DNA of 9,855 bases from SFTJ01 sp051871555 (GCA_051871555.1 JBJECZ010000046.1:1-9855); one strand, 5' to 3'; shown: positions 1 to 6,755, counted from the first letter of the stretch. Translations and numbers: made by a program. Notes: generated by a model not told the origin, from the sequence alone.

Positions 1-312
1 CAACCTGCGGGGAGCGGATACCTCACTATCATTCGGCGTCGAAGATGTCGAACAAAGTTGTGCCACTTCGAGGCACATTATTATTGGAGCCACCTCTCCG
101 CAGGCTTCGCCCTTGTGGGCTTGCCAGCGGTTAAGCATGGTCAAGCACCTTCGGCGCTTGTTGTACTTCCCCGTTATGTGCAATCTGTGTGAGACCCATG
201 CGATACGCCCCGACAGGCAATTCATTGGTTATCAGCGATACTAATCGCAACACGGTTGCAGACCTGGCAGCGATGCCATACAGGCGATGTCTTTGTCAGC
301 AGGGATAAGCAC
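1..312. other. Highly structured segment with no convincing gene, possible ncRNA or intron fragment
   Basis: No recognised gene is present here, but inverted repeats are unusually dense. Arms 4-14 and 94-104 form an 11-bp stem with one G-U pair. Further stems are 60-64/72-76, 109-112/117-120 with a 4-base loop, 142-149/153-160 with a 3-base loop, 235-239/244-248, and 266-269/274-277. An open frame runs on the minus strand from an ATG at 223-225 off the left edge (75 codons, rich in Cys, Arg and Ser), but it overlaps all the larger stems and matches no family I know. The segment begins right after the T-tract of the tRNA-Lys terminator, the kind of site favoured by group IIC introns, so a truncated intron 5' part or a non-coding RNA is conceivable. 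The strand is unresolved: the G-U pair in the 142-160 stem forms only in a minus-strand transcript, the one in the 4-104 stem only in a plus-strand transcript. Confidence 0.35.
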
Positions 313-339
313 AAAAAAAGGACGACTTTCGTCGTCCTT
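313..339 (-). terminator. Intrinsic terminator of tRNA-Lys
   Basis: Read on the minus strand, this is GGACGAC, a GAAA tetraloop, GTCGTCC, then seven T residues. The stem (320-326 with 331-337) is perfect and extends by two A-T pairs. It begins at the encoded CCA of tRNA-Lys, so it ends the tRNA transcript. This is a textbook Rho-independent terminator. Confidence 0.9.
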
Positions 340-414
340 GGTGACCCCCGAGGGATTCGAACCCTCGACCCACTGATTAAGAGTCAGTTGCTCTACCAGC
401 TGAGCTAGGGAGTC
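339..414 (-). tRNA. tRNA-Lys (anticodon CUU)
   Basis: The minus strand folds as a complete cloverleaf. The acceptor stem pairs GACTCCC with GGGGGTC, including one T-G pair. The D arm starts GCTC, the anticodon stem is CTGA/TCAG with loop CTCTTAA, and the T arm is GAGGG-TTCGAAT-CCCTC. Loop positions 34-36 read CTT, which decodes AAG (lysine). The discriminator base is A (complement of 342) and CCA is encoded in the genome (339-341). It has its own promoter at 444-473 and an intrinsic terminator immediately downstream, so it is probably a single-gene transcript. Confidence 0.95.
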
Positions 415-443
415 ATTTTGTATTCGCTTTGCGATTACGGATG

Positions 444-473
444 CAAAGGTACGCATTATTTTTTAATTGACAA
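444..473 (-). promoter_or_regulatory. Bacteroidetes-type promoter of tRNA-Lys
   Basis: On the minus strand the -7 box TACCTTTG (444-451) matches TAnnTTTG exactly. It is preceded after 19 bases by TTG (471-473), the usual -33 element and spacing for the Bacteroidetes primary sigma factor. Transcription would start about 20-25 bases before the mature tRNA 5' end at 414. Confidence 0.75.
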
Positions 474-662
474 TAGATTTTGCCGATTTTTTTTGAAAGA
501 ATGGCAAAAAATTGTGTTTTTAACCATTCTTGCCCTTTGCGGGGGCTGATGTGGAAAATCTGAAGCTGTGACGGAGGTGCGATGCCGGGGTTGAGGCGTT
601 GCGCCGGGGTCGAGAGGGAGCCGAGTTGCACTATCAAAAACACATTCAAATTCGGGGCAATG

Positions 663-694
663 TTTGCTACTCTGCAATAATGTTTGTAAATTTG
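663..694 (+). promoter_or_regulatory. Bacteroidetes-type promoter of tRNA-Arg
   Basis: TTTG at 663-666 is followed after 20 bases by TAAATTTG at 687-694, an exact TAnnTTTG -7 box. The predicted start near 700 leaves a leader of about 25 bases before the tRNA at 726. Confidence 0.75.
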
Positions 695-725
695 CACTGC
701 TCGTGCCCGGCATAGGGCATCTGCT

Positions 726-797
726 GCCTCGGTAGTTCAACGGATAGAATGGAAGTTTCCTAAACTTTAGATAGGGGTTCGATTCCCCTCTGGGGTA
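726..797 (+). tRNA. tRNA-Arg (anticodon CCU)
   Basis: A complete cloverleaf is visible. The acceptor GCCTCGG pairs with CTGGGGT through three G-T pairs. The anticodon stem is GAAGT/ACTTT with loop TTCCTAA, and the T arm is AGGGG-TTCGATT-CCCCT. Loop positions 34-36 read CCT, which decodes AGG (arginine). The discriminator is A at 797. The next bases are CAG, so CCA is not encoded and must be added by the CCA-adding enzyme, unlike the neighbouring tRNA-Lys. It has its own promoter (663-694) and terminator (807-838). Confidence 0.95.
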
Positions 798-806
798 CAG
801 GCGTGG

Positions 807-838
807 CTGGCGACTGCTTTGGTTGCCAGTCTTTTTTT
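807..838 (+). terminator. Intrinsic terminator of tRNA-Arg
   Basis: CTGGCGAC (807-814) pairs with GTTGCCAG (822-829) over 8 bp including a G-T pair, with a 7-base loop. It is followed by TC and seven T residues (832-838). It lies ten bases after the tRNA 3' end. Confidence 0.88.
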
Positions 839-876
839 GTGCGTGGTGCAACGAGCGAGTGATTGTGATAAAATGC

Positions 877-909
877 AATGAGCGCCGGCCCTGAGGGTCG
901 ACGCTCATT
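877..909 (-). terminator. 3' hairpin of secDF, probable terminator
   Basis: AATGAGCG (877-884) pairs perfectly with CGCTCATT (902-909). The stem continues inward through CG and CCC/GGG pairs with two mismatched or wobble positions to a 3-base loop. It sits 25 bases beyond the secDF stop codon. On the minus strand it is followed by GCATTTTATC, only a short T-run, so it may act as a terminator or as a 3'-end stabilising stem. It also separates secDF from the converging tRNA-Arg transcript. Confidence 0.55.
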
Positions 910-934
910 GTTATAATGTGTGTGCTAAGCCAAA

Positions 935-3856
935 TTATTTGTTTTTCTTGGCAGCGCGGTTGGTCAGAGCAAATGCTGTAGGAGCAGCGATGAACAACGA
1001 TGCGCAGGTACCGATGATTACGCCGAGCAACATTGCGAATACGAAGCTGCGGATTGATTCACCGCCGAGGATGAAGATAACCACAAGCACGAGCAATGTA
1101 GAAAGCGATGTCATCATTGTACGGGCAAGAGTGCTGTTGAGCGAGTTGTTGAATGTGGTCTTGCCGTCTTGCTTAGGATAGAGTGTGCGGTTTTCACGCA
1201 CGCGGTCGAATACCACCACGGTGTCGTTCACCTGATAACCAATCACAGTCAGGATAGCGGCGATGAATGTCTGGTCGATTTCCATAGAGAATGGGAATAC
1301 GCCGTACAAGCCGTAGATGCCGATGATGATGAATGCTGTGAAGGCAACGGCAGCCAAAGCACCAAGCGAGAATGCGATGTTGCGGAAGCGCAGCAAGATG
1401 TAGAGTGCCATGGCAATGAGTGAGAAGATTACAGCCCAAACGGCTTCGCGGGTCATGTCGCCTGCGATGCTTGGACCAACCTTTTCACTTTGCACAATGC
1501 CCACTTCTTCGTTGGCTTGGCTGAAGTCGGCTTCGCTCATTTCGCCGAGTTCGCTCTTGCAGCCCTTGTAGAGGATTGCAGCGATTTCGTCGTCGATGTT
1601 GGGGTCGTTCGATTCAATCTTGTAGTTGGTTGAAACGCGCACCTTGGTGTTGTTGTCGATGGTGATAACCTTCACGTTAGCATCGCCAAAGAGTGGTTGC
1701 AATTGTTCTTGCAATTGCACTGTGCTCACTTCTTTCGGGAATTGGATGACGTAGTTGCGACCACCCGAGAAGTCGATGCCGAGGCTAAGGCCACGAATAG
1801 CCAAGAGGATTGCAGCAACAAGCACGATTGCGCCAGCAGCGATGCCGCTCTTGCGACGGTTGCCCATAAAGTCGAAGTTTGTGCCTTGGAACCAGCGGCG
1901 CGAAACAGAAGTTGAGAAGGTCATGTTTTGGAACTTCTTCTTGCTGATGAGCCATTCCATCACGAGGCGTGTTGCAAACACAGCTGTGAAGAACGAGCAA
2001 GCGATACCGATGATGTAGGTGGTGGCGAAGCCCTTGATAGGACCTGAACCGTTGAAGAACAGGATGATACCGGTGATTACCGAAGTCAAGTTAGAGTCGA
2101 AGATTGCCGAGAAGGCGTTCTTGTAACCGTCGGCAACAGCAGCTTTCACGTTCTTGCCGGCACGAAGTTCTTCCTTAGTACGTTCGAAGATAAGCACGTT
2201 GGCGTCGACAGCCGTACCGAGAGTAAGCACGATACCGGCGATACCAGGCAGTGTGAGCACTGCTTGGAACGATGCCAAGATGCCGAGGGTGAAGAACAGG
2301 TTGAGAATCAAACCAAGGTTAGCGATGCAGCCAGGACCGAAGCCGTAGCCCATGTACATGAATGCCATAAGCAGCACGAGGGCAACGATGAACGACCAGA
2401 AGCCTTTCTCGATTGATTCTTGACCGAGCGACGGACCGATAACGCTTTCGCTTGCGATGTTGACGCGAGCAGCCATCTTACCGCTCTTGAGCACGTTAGC
2501 CAAGTCCTTTGCTTCTTCAACAGTGAAGTGGCCGGTGATTTGCGAGCGGCCGCCTTCGATTACCGAGTTTACGTTAGGATATGAGTAAACTTGGTCGTCG
2601 AGCACGATAGCAACAGCCTTGTTGAGGTTCTGTTGGGTTACGCGAGCCCATTGACGCGAGCCTTCGTCGTTCATGGTCATCGAAACCACGTTACCTTGGA
2701 TGTTGTCGAAGTCGTTCGATGCGTCGGTGACTACGTCGCCGCCAAGAACCGGACGGCCTTGGTTGGTCTTCAAAGCCACGAGGTTGAAGTAGCGGCCCTT
2801 GTCGTCGAGAGCCTTAACCGACCAGCGAACTTTGAGGTTGGTAGGAAGCAATTGCTTAGCTTCCTTCGAGTTCATAATCTTGTTTACGAGTGCAGTGTCT
2901 TGCACGTTAACGGTACCGATAACCGGACCGCCCATCTGACCGTTAGCCCAAAGCAGTTGAGCCAAAGGACGAGCGCTCACCGGTTCAGCCTTTGCCGGTT
3001 CTGCCTTTGCAGGTTCAGCCTTTGCAGCGCTGTCGGCTGGGGCTGCAGTGGTGTCGGCAGCTTCAACAGCCTTGGTGTCGCCAGTGTAGGCGTTGCTGAG
3101 CGATTGCAGAGCCATTTGCAAATCGGCGAGGGTGTATGTTTCGTAGAATTCGAGGTTTGCAGTTCCTTGGAGAAGCTTGCGAACACGTTCCGGTTCTTTC
3201 ACGCCCGGGAGTTCGAGCAGGATGCGGCCGGTGTTTTCGAGTTTCTGGATATTAGGAGAAACCACGCCGAATCCGTCGATACGGGTGCGAAGCACGTTGT
3301 AAGAGTTGTCGACCATAGCAGAAACCTCTTCTTTGAGGATGCTTTCCACTTCGTCGTCGCTCATTCCGGGCTTAATCTTTTCTACGTTGCGGAAAATCTG
3401 ATACAGACTGCCGTTGCCAATCTTCTTATATTCGCCCACGAATGCAGCCACAAAGTCCTTTTCGTCGCGGTGGAGCGAATCGGCAGCAGCGATGGCTTTG
3501 TTGAAGTTAGCATCGGGATTTTGGTTTGACAGGGCTTTGAGAATGTCGGGCACCGAAATTTGGAGGGTGACATTCATACCACCTTTCAAGTCAAGACCAA
3601 GTCCAAGTTCCATTTCTCGAACTTCTTGGAAAGTGCGCCAATTGAGATACACTTTCTCGTTTGCAATAGAGTCGATATACGATTTGTAGTAAGTCTTGTA
3701 TGCTTGGTTTGATGCGTCGGTGGTCTTAGCCATCGATTGCGCATACTCTACAGCCTTGCTCTCGTAGTGGTTCGACACAAATGAGAACGAAAGGTAGAAG
3801 ATACATACCAAAACCAACAAAGCGGTAATGACTCGTATAAAACCTTTACTTTGCAT
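935..3856 (-). CDS. secDF: Protein translocase subunit SecDF (SecD-SecF fusion)
   Basis: Inner-membrane RND-type partner of SecYEG that uses the proton gradient to pull exported proteins out on the periplasmic side. This is one 973-residue chain joining SecD and SecF, the usual arrangement in Bacteroidetes. A first membrane helix lies at about residues 7-27. The SecD signature GLDLKGG is at 87-93, and periplasmic P1 material runs to about 475. SecD membrane helices follow at about 485-640, with LGTAVDANVLIFER at 546-559 carrying the conserved membrane Asp. The SecF half starts with a helix at about 672-690 and GIDFSGG at 693-699, and ends with GYQVNDTVVVFDRVREN at 873-889 and the last helices. 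Residues about 268-294 are an Ala/Pro/Lys/Glu linker with three tandem AKAEP-like units inside P1, probably a flexible insert. The ATG at 3854-3856 precedes a basic residue and a hydrophobic helix, and has no strong ribosome binding site. The gene stands alone, with a hairpin at its 3' end. Confidence 0.97.
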   Translation of the reverse strand: MQSKGFIRVITALLVLVCIFYLSFSFVSNHYESKAVEYAQSMAKTTDASNQAYKTYYKSYIDSIANEKVYLNWRTFQEVREMELGLGLDLKGGMNVTLQISVPDILKALSNQNPDANFNKAIAAADSLHRDEKDFVAAFVGEYKKIGNGSLYQIFRNVEKIKPGMSDDEVESILKEEVSAMVDNSYNVLRTRIDGFGVVSPNIQKLENTGRILLELPGVKEPERVRKLLQGTANLEFYETYTLADLQMALQSLSNAYTGDTKAVEAADTTAAPADSAAKAEPAKAEPAKAEPVSARPLAQLLWANGQMGGPVIGTVNVQDTALVNKIMNSKEAKQLLPTNLKVRWSVKALDDKGRYFNLVALKTNQGRPVLGGDVVTDASNDFDNIQGNVVSMTMNDEGSRQWARVTQQNLNKAVAIVLDDQVYSYPNVNSVIEGGRSQITGHFTVEEAKDLANVLKSGKMAARVNIASESVIGPSLGQESIEKGFWSFIVALVLLMAFMYMGYGFGPGCIANLGLILNLFFTLGILASFQAVLTLPGIAGIVLTLGTAVDANVLIFERTKEELRAGKNVKAAVADGYKNAFSAIFDSNLTSVITGIILFFNGSGPIKGFATTYIIGIACSFFTAVFATRLVMEWLISKKKFQNMTFSTSVSRRWFQGTNFDFMGNRRKSGIAAGAIVLVAAILLAIRGLSLGIDFSGGRNYVIQFPKEVSTVQLQEQLQPLFGDANVKVITIDNNTKVRVSTNYKIESNDPNIDDEIAAILYKGCKSELGEMSEADFSQANEEVGIVQSEKVGPSIAGDMTREAVWAVIFSLIAMALYILLRFRNIAFSLGALAAVAFTAFIIIGIYGLYGVFPFSMEIDQTFIAAILTVIGYQVNDTVVVFDRVRENRTLYPKQDGKTTFNNSLNSTLARTMMTSLSTLLVLVVIFILGGESIRSFVFAMLLGVIIGTCASLFIAAPTAFALTNRAAKKNK
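2982..3026 (-). repeat. Three tandem 15-bp units inside secDF
   Basis: Three consecutive 15-base units (2982-2996, 2997-3011, 3012-3026) differ at only two positions; the plus-strand unit reads GGTTCAGCCTTTGCA. They encode the repeated AKAEP pentapeptide in the linker of the SecD periplasmic domain. The unit is a multiple of three, so copy number can change without breaking the frame. Confidence 0.85.
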
Positions 3857-3922
3857 GAGTTTGTTTAAATGATTTTTAATTTATTTTTGTTACTAATTTC
3901 GTTTGCATTCGATTTCAAAATG

Positions 3923-3930
3923 CAAATATA
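3923..3930 (-). promoter_or_regulatory. Probable -7 box of the secDF promoter
   Basis: On the minus strand this reads TATATTTG followed by C, matching TAnnTTTG. It would give a leader of about 55-60 bases before the secDF ATG. No TTG lies at the expected 19-21 bases upstream, so the -33 element is weak or missing. Confidence 0.5.
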
Positions 3931-4084
3931 CATCAAAATATTCAAGTGAAAAAAATTTCGGCGCTATTTCCAATAAAATAAGGTGTAAATTAGGCGGTTT
4001 TGCAATGAAAATGACGTGAGAAATGTAATATAATGGCTGTTTGTTTCGGTTTCTATGACCATTTTGTTTCGCCAAATGGCAAGG

Positions 4085-4157
4085 CGGGCGGCGATGCCAT
4101 TGCAGCTCGTGCTCGGCTATACAGCCAGCGCTCCACGGTATAGCTTTGTGCCCGTGG
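4085..4157. repeat. GC-rich hairpin cluster
   Basis: This short block is GC-rich against AT-rich flanks and holds overlapping inverted repeats. GCTATAC (4116-4122) pairs with GTATAGC (4138-4144), GGCT (4115-4118) with AGCC (4123-4126), and CCACGG (4133-4138) with CCGTGG (4152-4157). The stems are mutually exclusive, as in many intergenic palindromic elements. It abuts the first 121-bp repeat. I do not recognise it as a named element. Confidence 0.4.
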
Positions 4158-4275
4158 AAAAATAAGCAGATTTAAATCTGCTTATTTGGAAAATGTGGGT
4201 CAATGCGTTGTGGCACAATGTGTTACGATGGTAAAATAAGCGAATGGGTGGCGAAATTGGGCGGTTTTCCCGCTT
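4155..4275. repeat. 121-bp direct repeat, copy 1
   Basis: This copy aligns without gaps to 4365-4485, with 9 differences in 121 positions (about 93% identity). It opens with a perfect 28-bp palindrome, then an AT-rich middle, and ends in a small inverted repeat AAGCG (4238-4242)/CGCTT (4271-4275) that encloses a GCGG/CCGC hairpin. It has no open frame of note. It may be a miniature mobile element, a duplicated regulatory block or a small RNA gene. Confidence 0.85.
4160..4187. repeat. Perfect 28-bp palindrome in repeat copy 1
   Basis: The left half AAATAAGCAGATTT is the exact reverse complement of the right half, with no spacer. It is flanked by GGAA on both sides. It could be a binding site for a dimeric protein or could extrude as a cruciform. 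The right half is not followed by a T-tract, so it is not a standard terminator. Confidence 0.9.
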
Positions 4276-4364
4276 CGGAGCCTGCTTTAATGCTTGTCAA
4301 CATCAGTGCAAATGCGAAAAATAAGAGGTTTTTGCAGATGAAATTTGCTTAATATTTCAAATAT

Positions 4365-4485
4365 TGGAAAAATAAGCAGATTTAAATCTGCTTATTTGGA
4401 AAACGTGAGTTAATGCGTTGTGGCACAATGTGTTACGGCGGTAAAATAAGCGGAAGGGTGGCGAAAATGGGCGGTTTTTCCGCTT
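4365..4485. repeat. 121-bp direct repeat, copy 2
   Basis: Second copy, exactly 210 bases downstream of copy 1 and in the same orientation. The palindrome and the block around GCGTTGTGGCACAATGTG are unchanged, while differences cluster in the linkers. Its terminal inverted repeat is one pair longer than in copy 1: AAGCGG (4448-4453) with CCGCTT (4480-4485). It ends 12 bases before the -33 box of the downstream lipoprotein gene. Confidence 0.85.
4370..4397. repeat. Perfect 28-bp palindrome in repeat copy 2
   Basis: Identical in all 28 bases to the palindrome at 4160-4187, again flanked by GGAA on both sides. It lies about 100 bases upstream of the promoter of the Ig-like lipoprotein gene. Confidence 0.9.
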
Positions 4486-4497
4486 AATTTGCCCTGT

Positions 4498-4529
4498 TTT
4501 GGTATAACAAGTATTTTTTTGTAACTTTA
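4498..4529 (+). promoter_or_regulatory. Bacteroidetes-type promoter of the Ig-like lipoprotein gene
   Basis: TTTG (4498-4501) is followed after 20 bases by TAACTTTA (4522-4529), matching TAnnTTTG at all but the last base. The predicted start near 4537 gives a leader of about 95 bases. The leader holds a small palindrome, TATGCC/GGCATA at 4590-4603, shortly before the start codon. Confidence 0.65.
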
Positions 4530-4630
4530 CACCCTCGGAGTGACGTGCACCGCAATTAGGTGTCGGTTTGGTCATTCTGAGGGTTTTGTTATGCCGAGGC
4601 ATAATGGCATACATATTATAATATAGGAAA

Positions 4631-6754
4631 GTGAAACTCGAAAAGACAGCATATTTTGTGGTGGCGATGATAGCGGCTTTAGCGCTATATTCGTGCGCCA
4701 ACATAGGGCGGCCCGAAGGCGGTCCTCGTGACCTTGTTCCTCCGGTGTATGTAAACAGCAACCCTGCGCCAAACCAGCTCAACTACAAGGGCGAGAAGGT
4801 TGAAATCGAGTTCAACGAATACATTCAGCTCAAGGACCACATGAAGAAGGTGGTGGTGTCGCCGGCGCAGAAAAGCATGCCCATCATACGCAGCTTGGGG
4901 CGCAAGGTCACGGTGGAGCTGCGCGACACGCTGCTGCCAAACACCACCTATTGCATCGACTTTGCCGATTGCATTCAGGATAACAACGAGGGTAATCCCA
5001 TCGATGGTTTTTCGATAGCGTTTTCAACGGGCGACACAATCGATTCGCTGCAGGTGTCGGGCATGATGCTGCGTGCCCGCGACCTCGAGCCGATGCAGAG
5101 CGTGATTGTGGGTTTGCAGGAAAACCTTGCCGACAGTGCTTTTTCGAAACTGCCTCTGTCGCGCATTGCCCGCACCAACGAGTATGGTCAGTTCACCATA
5201 CGCAACCTCAAGCCCGGGCGTTATCACGTGTTCGGCTTGAACGATATGGATGGCAATTACACCTATTCGCGCAACGAGGACATGGCATTCTTTGGCGATG
5301 TGGTGGTGCCGTCGAGCTATCAGCGCGAAACCACCGACACCATATTTAAGTATAATGGCGAAATCGACACCATACAGCCCGGGGTGCACACCGTGTTCAC
5401 GCCCAACGACATCTTCCTTGCCATGTTCAACGAGGAGTATCGCTCAATATATATGAAAAAGAATGAGCGTATTGCCGAGGATAAGTTGCACATTTTGTTC
5501 TCGGGTGCGGTTGATTCATTGCCGTCGCTGCGTGTGCTTAAGCCCACGCCAAGCCGAAGCGATTGGTATCGCCTGCAACGCACGGCTGAAAACGATTCGC
5601 TGATTTACTGGCTCACCGATAGCAATATGATAAAGAGCGACTCCATATTAGTGGAAGCTCGATATTTGCGCACCGACACACTCGACAATCTCACTTTCAC
5701 CACCGACACGCTCAAGTTCAACATGCGTCACTCTAAGATGAAGAAGGACAAGAAAGACGGTGATGACGGCAAAAAGGACAATAAGAAAAAAGACAAAAAG
5801 AAGAAAAAAGGCGGATTGCTTGGGGCGTTGGCAGGTGCGGAAGCCGGCGAAACTAACGGAACCCCAAATGCCGAAGGCGATGATGACGAGGGCGGAGCTA
5901 AGCCGAAGTCGCGATTCGACAGCATACCGCCGATATCGGTTACGTTTGCTTCGGGTGTTGACTACGGCAAACCGTTGCCGGTGACTTTTGGCACGCCAAT
6001 CGATTCAATCAGCCAAGCCGGAGTGCATCTCTATCAGAAGGACGACACGCTGTGGAATGCCGTAGAACGCACCGTAAGGCTCGAGCGAATCGACACAGTG
6101 GACATCATGGCATACAAAATCGAATATCCGTTTGAGGCAGGTAAGCAATATCGTGTTGAAATCGATTCGATGTCGGTGTTCGACTGCTTTGGCAACATGA
6201 ATAAGCCCGAGAAGGTGGATTTTGCGATACCTTCGCTCGAGGAGTATTCCAACCTATACTTGAAGGTGAATGTGCAGGACAGCGCATTTGTTGAATTGCT
6301 CAACGGCAGCGACAAGGTGGTTGACACCGCCACTGTGGTGAATGGCACAGCCGCTTTCGAAAACATCAAGCCAGGAAACTATTATGCCCGATTGGTGATT
6401 GACGCCAACGGCAACGGCAAATGGGACACCGGCAACTATGCTGAGCACCGGCAGCCCGAGGAGGTGTTCTATTATCCCAAGCGCTTTAATCTGAAGAAGA
6501 ACTGGGACGTTGAGCAAAATTGGAATATCTATGAGCTTGCTGTGGACAAGCAAAAGCCTAACGACATCAAGAAGAACAAGGCAAAGAGCGACATGAAGAA
6601 CAAACAGAAACGCTCGGGTGAGGACGAAGACGAAGAAGACGAGGATGGCGAGAACTGGGGCGTTTCGGGCTTAGGCAACGAGCGCAACACCGGCGGTTTC
6701 AATGGCATTCGCCAAATGGGCGGCAGCCAAGGCATGACCCAAATTTCACGTTGA
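4631..6754 (+). CDS. Ig-like (Big_5-type) domain lipoprotein
   Basis: A 707-residue predicted lipoprotein. The N-terminus has Lys residues, a hydrophobic run and the lipobox-like LYSC ending at Cys22. An SbsA/Big_5-type Ig-like domain follows at about residues 36-133 (PPVYVNSNPAPNQ, then VEIEFNEYI). A carboxypeptidase-regulatory-like beta sandwich lies at about 140-225, with the signature GQFTIRNLKPGRYHVFGLND. A second such module is at about 541-600, with NIKPGNYYARLVIDANGNGKWD. Two charged low-complexity stretches stand out: a Lys/Asp tract at 369-393 and an acidic tract at 664-673. No acidic residues follow Cys22, so it may stay on the periplasmic face. It starts with GTG: a stop codon lies 12 bases upstream in frame and the next ATG would remove most of the signal peptide. 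AGGA sits very close upstream. The molecular role of this family is unknown to me; a structural or adhesive envelope role is only inferred. It ends with two adjacent TGA codons. Confidence 0.9.
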   Translation: MKLEKTAYFVVAMIAALALYSCANIGRPEGGPRDLVPPVYVNSNPAPNQLNYKGEKVEIEFNEYIQLKDHMKKVVVSPAQKSMPIIRSLGRKVTVELRDTLLPNTTYCIDFADCIQDNNEGNPIDGFSIAFSTGDTIDSLQVSGMMLRARDLEPMQSVIVGLQENLADSAFSKLPLSRIARTNEYGQFTIRNLKPGRYHVFGLNDMDGNYTYSRNEDMAFFGDVVVPSSYQRETTDTIFKYNGEIDTIQPGVHTVFTPNDIFLAMFNEEYRSIYMKKNERIAEDKLHILFSGAVDSLPSLRVLKPTPSRSDWYRLQRTAENDSLIYWLTDSNMIKSDSILVEARYLRTDTLDNLTFTTDTLKFNMRHSKMKKDKKDGDDGKKDNKKKDKKKKKGGLLGALAGAEAGETNGTPNAEGDDDEGGAKPKSRFDSIPPISVTFASGVDYGKPLPVTFGTPIDSISQAGVHLYQKDDTLWNAVERTVRLERIDTVDIMAYKIEYPFEAGKQYRVEIDSMSVFDCFGNMNKPEKVDFAIPSLEEYSNLYLKVNVQDSAFVELLNGSDKVVDTATVVNGTAAFENIKPGNYYARLVIDANGNGKWDTGNYAEHRQPEEVFYYPKRFNLKKNWDVEQNWNIYELAVDKQKPNDIKKNKAKSDMKNKQKRSGEDEDEEDEDGENWGVSGLGNERNTGGFNGIRQMGGSQGMTQISR

Positions 6755-6755
6755 T

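Larger units (their letters stand above)
415..725. other. Intergenic gap between divergent tRNA genes
   Basis: Apart from the two tRNA promoters I see no gene. An imperfect long hairpin lies at 497-531: AAGAATGG pairs with CCATTCTT, and the interior carries an A-run facing a T-run. It has no T-tract in the proper place on either strand, so it is not an obvious terminator. The stretch 541-640 is GC-rich but shows no motif I recognise. Open frames crossing the gap run into the tRNA genes and look like chance. Confidence 0.5.
3857..4630. other. 774-base gene-free region with repeats and palindromes
   Basis: This divergent intergenic region between secDF and the Ig-like lipoprotein gene contains no supportable gene. 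It holds the secDF promoter (3923-3930), a GC-rich hairpin cluster (4085-4157), two 121-bp direct repeats (4155-4275 and 4365-4485) with an 89-base spacer, and the lipoprotein-gene promoter (4498-4529). A 60-codon frame on the minus strand (3893-4075) overlaps the secDF promoter and shows no family features. The promoters need far less room than 774 bases, so the repeats are probably inserted or duplicated non-coding elements. Confidence 0.7.

Noticed and set aside
241..456. Minus-strand frame of 71 codons
   Set aside because: It reads straight through tRNA-Lys and its terminator, so it is a chance frame.
497..531. Terminator between the tRNA genes
   Set aside because: The hairpin is AT-rich with a long loop, and neither strand has a T-tract directly after the stem.
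456..908. Minus-strand frame of 150 codons
   Set aside because: It runs antisense through tRNA-Arg and its terminator and resembles no protein family.
2591..3529. Long open frame of 312 codons on the plus strand
   Set aside because: It lies wholly antisense to secDF, shows no family features, and its composition follows from the codon bias of the opposite gene.
4155..4485. CRISPR array
   Set aside because: There are only two repeats, each 121 bp, with one 89-base spacer; repeat length and number do not fit a CRISPR array and no cas gene is nearby.
4357..4782. Minus-strand frame of 141 codons upstream of the Ig-like gene
   Set aside because: It covers repeat copy 2, the lipoprotein promoter and the signal peptide region on the other strand, and has no recognisable domain.
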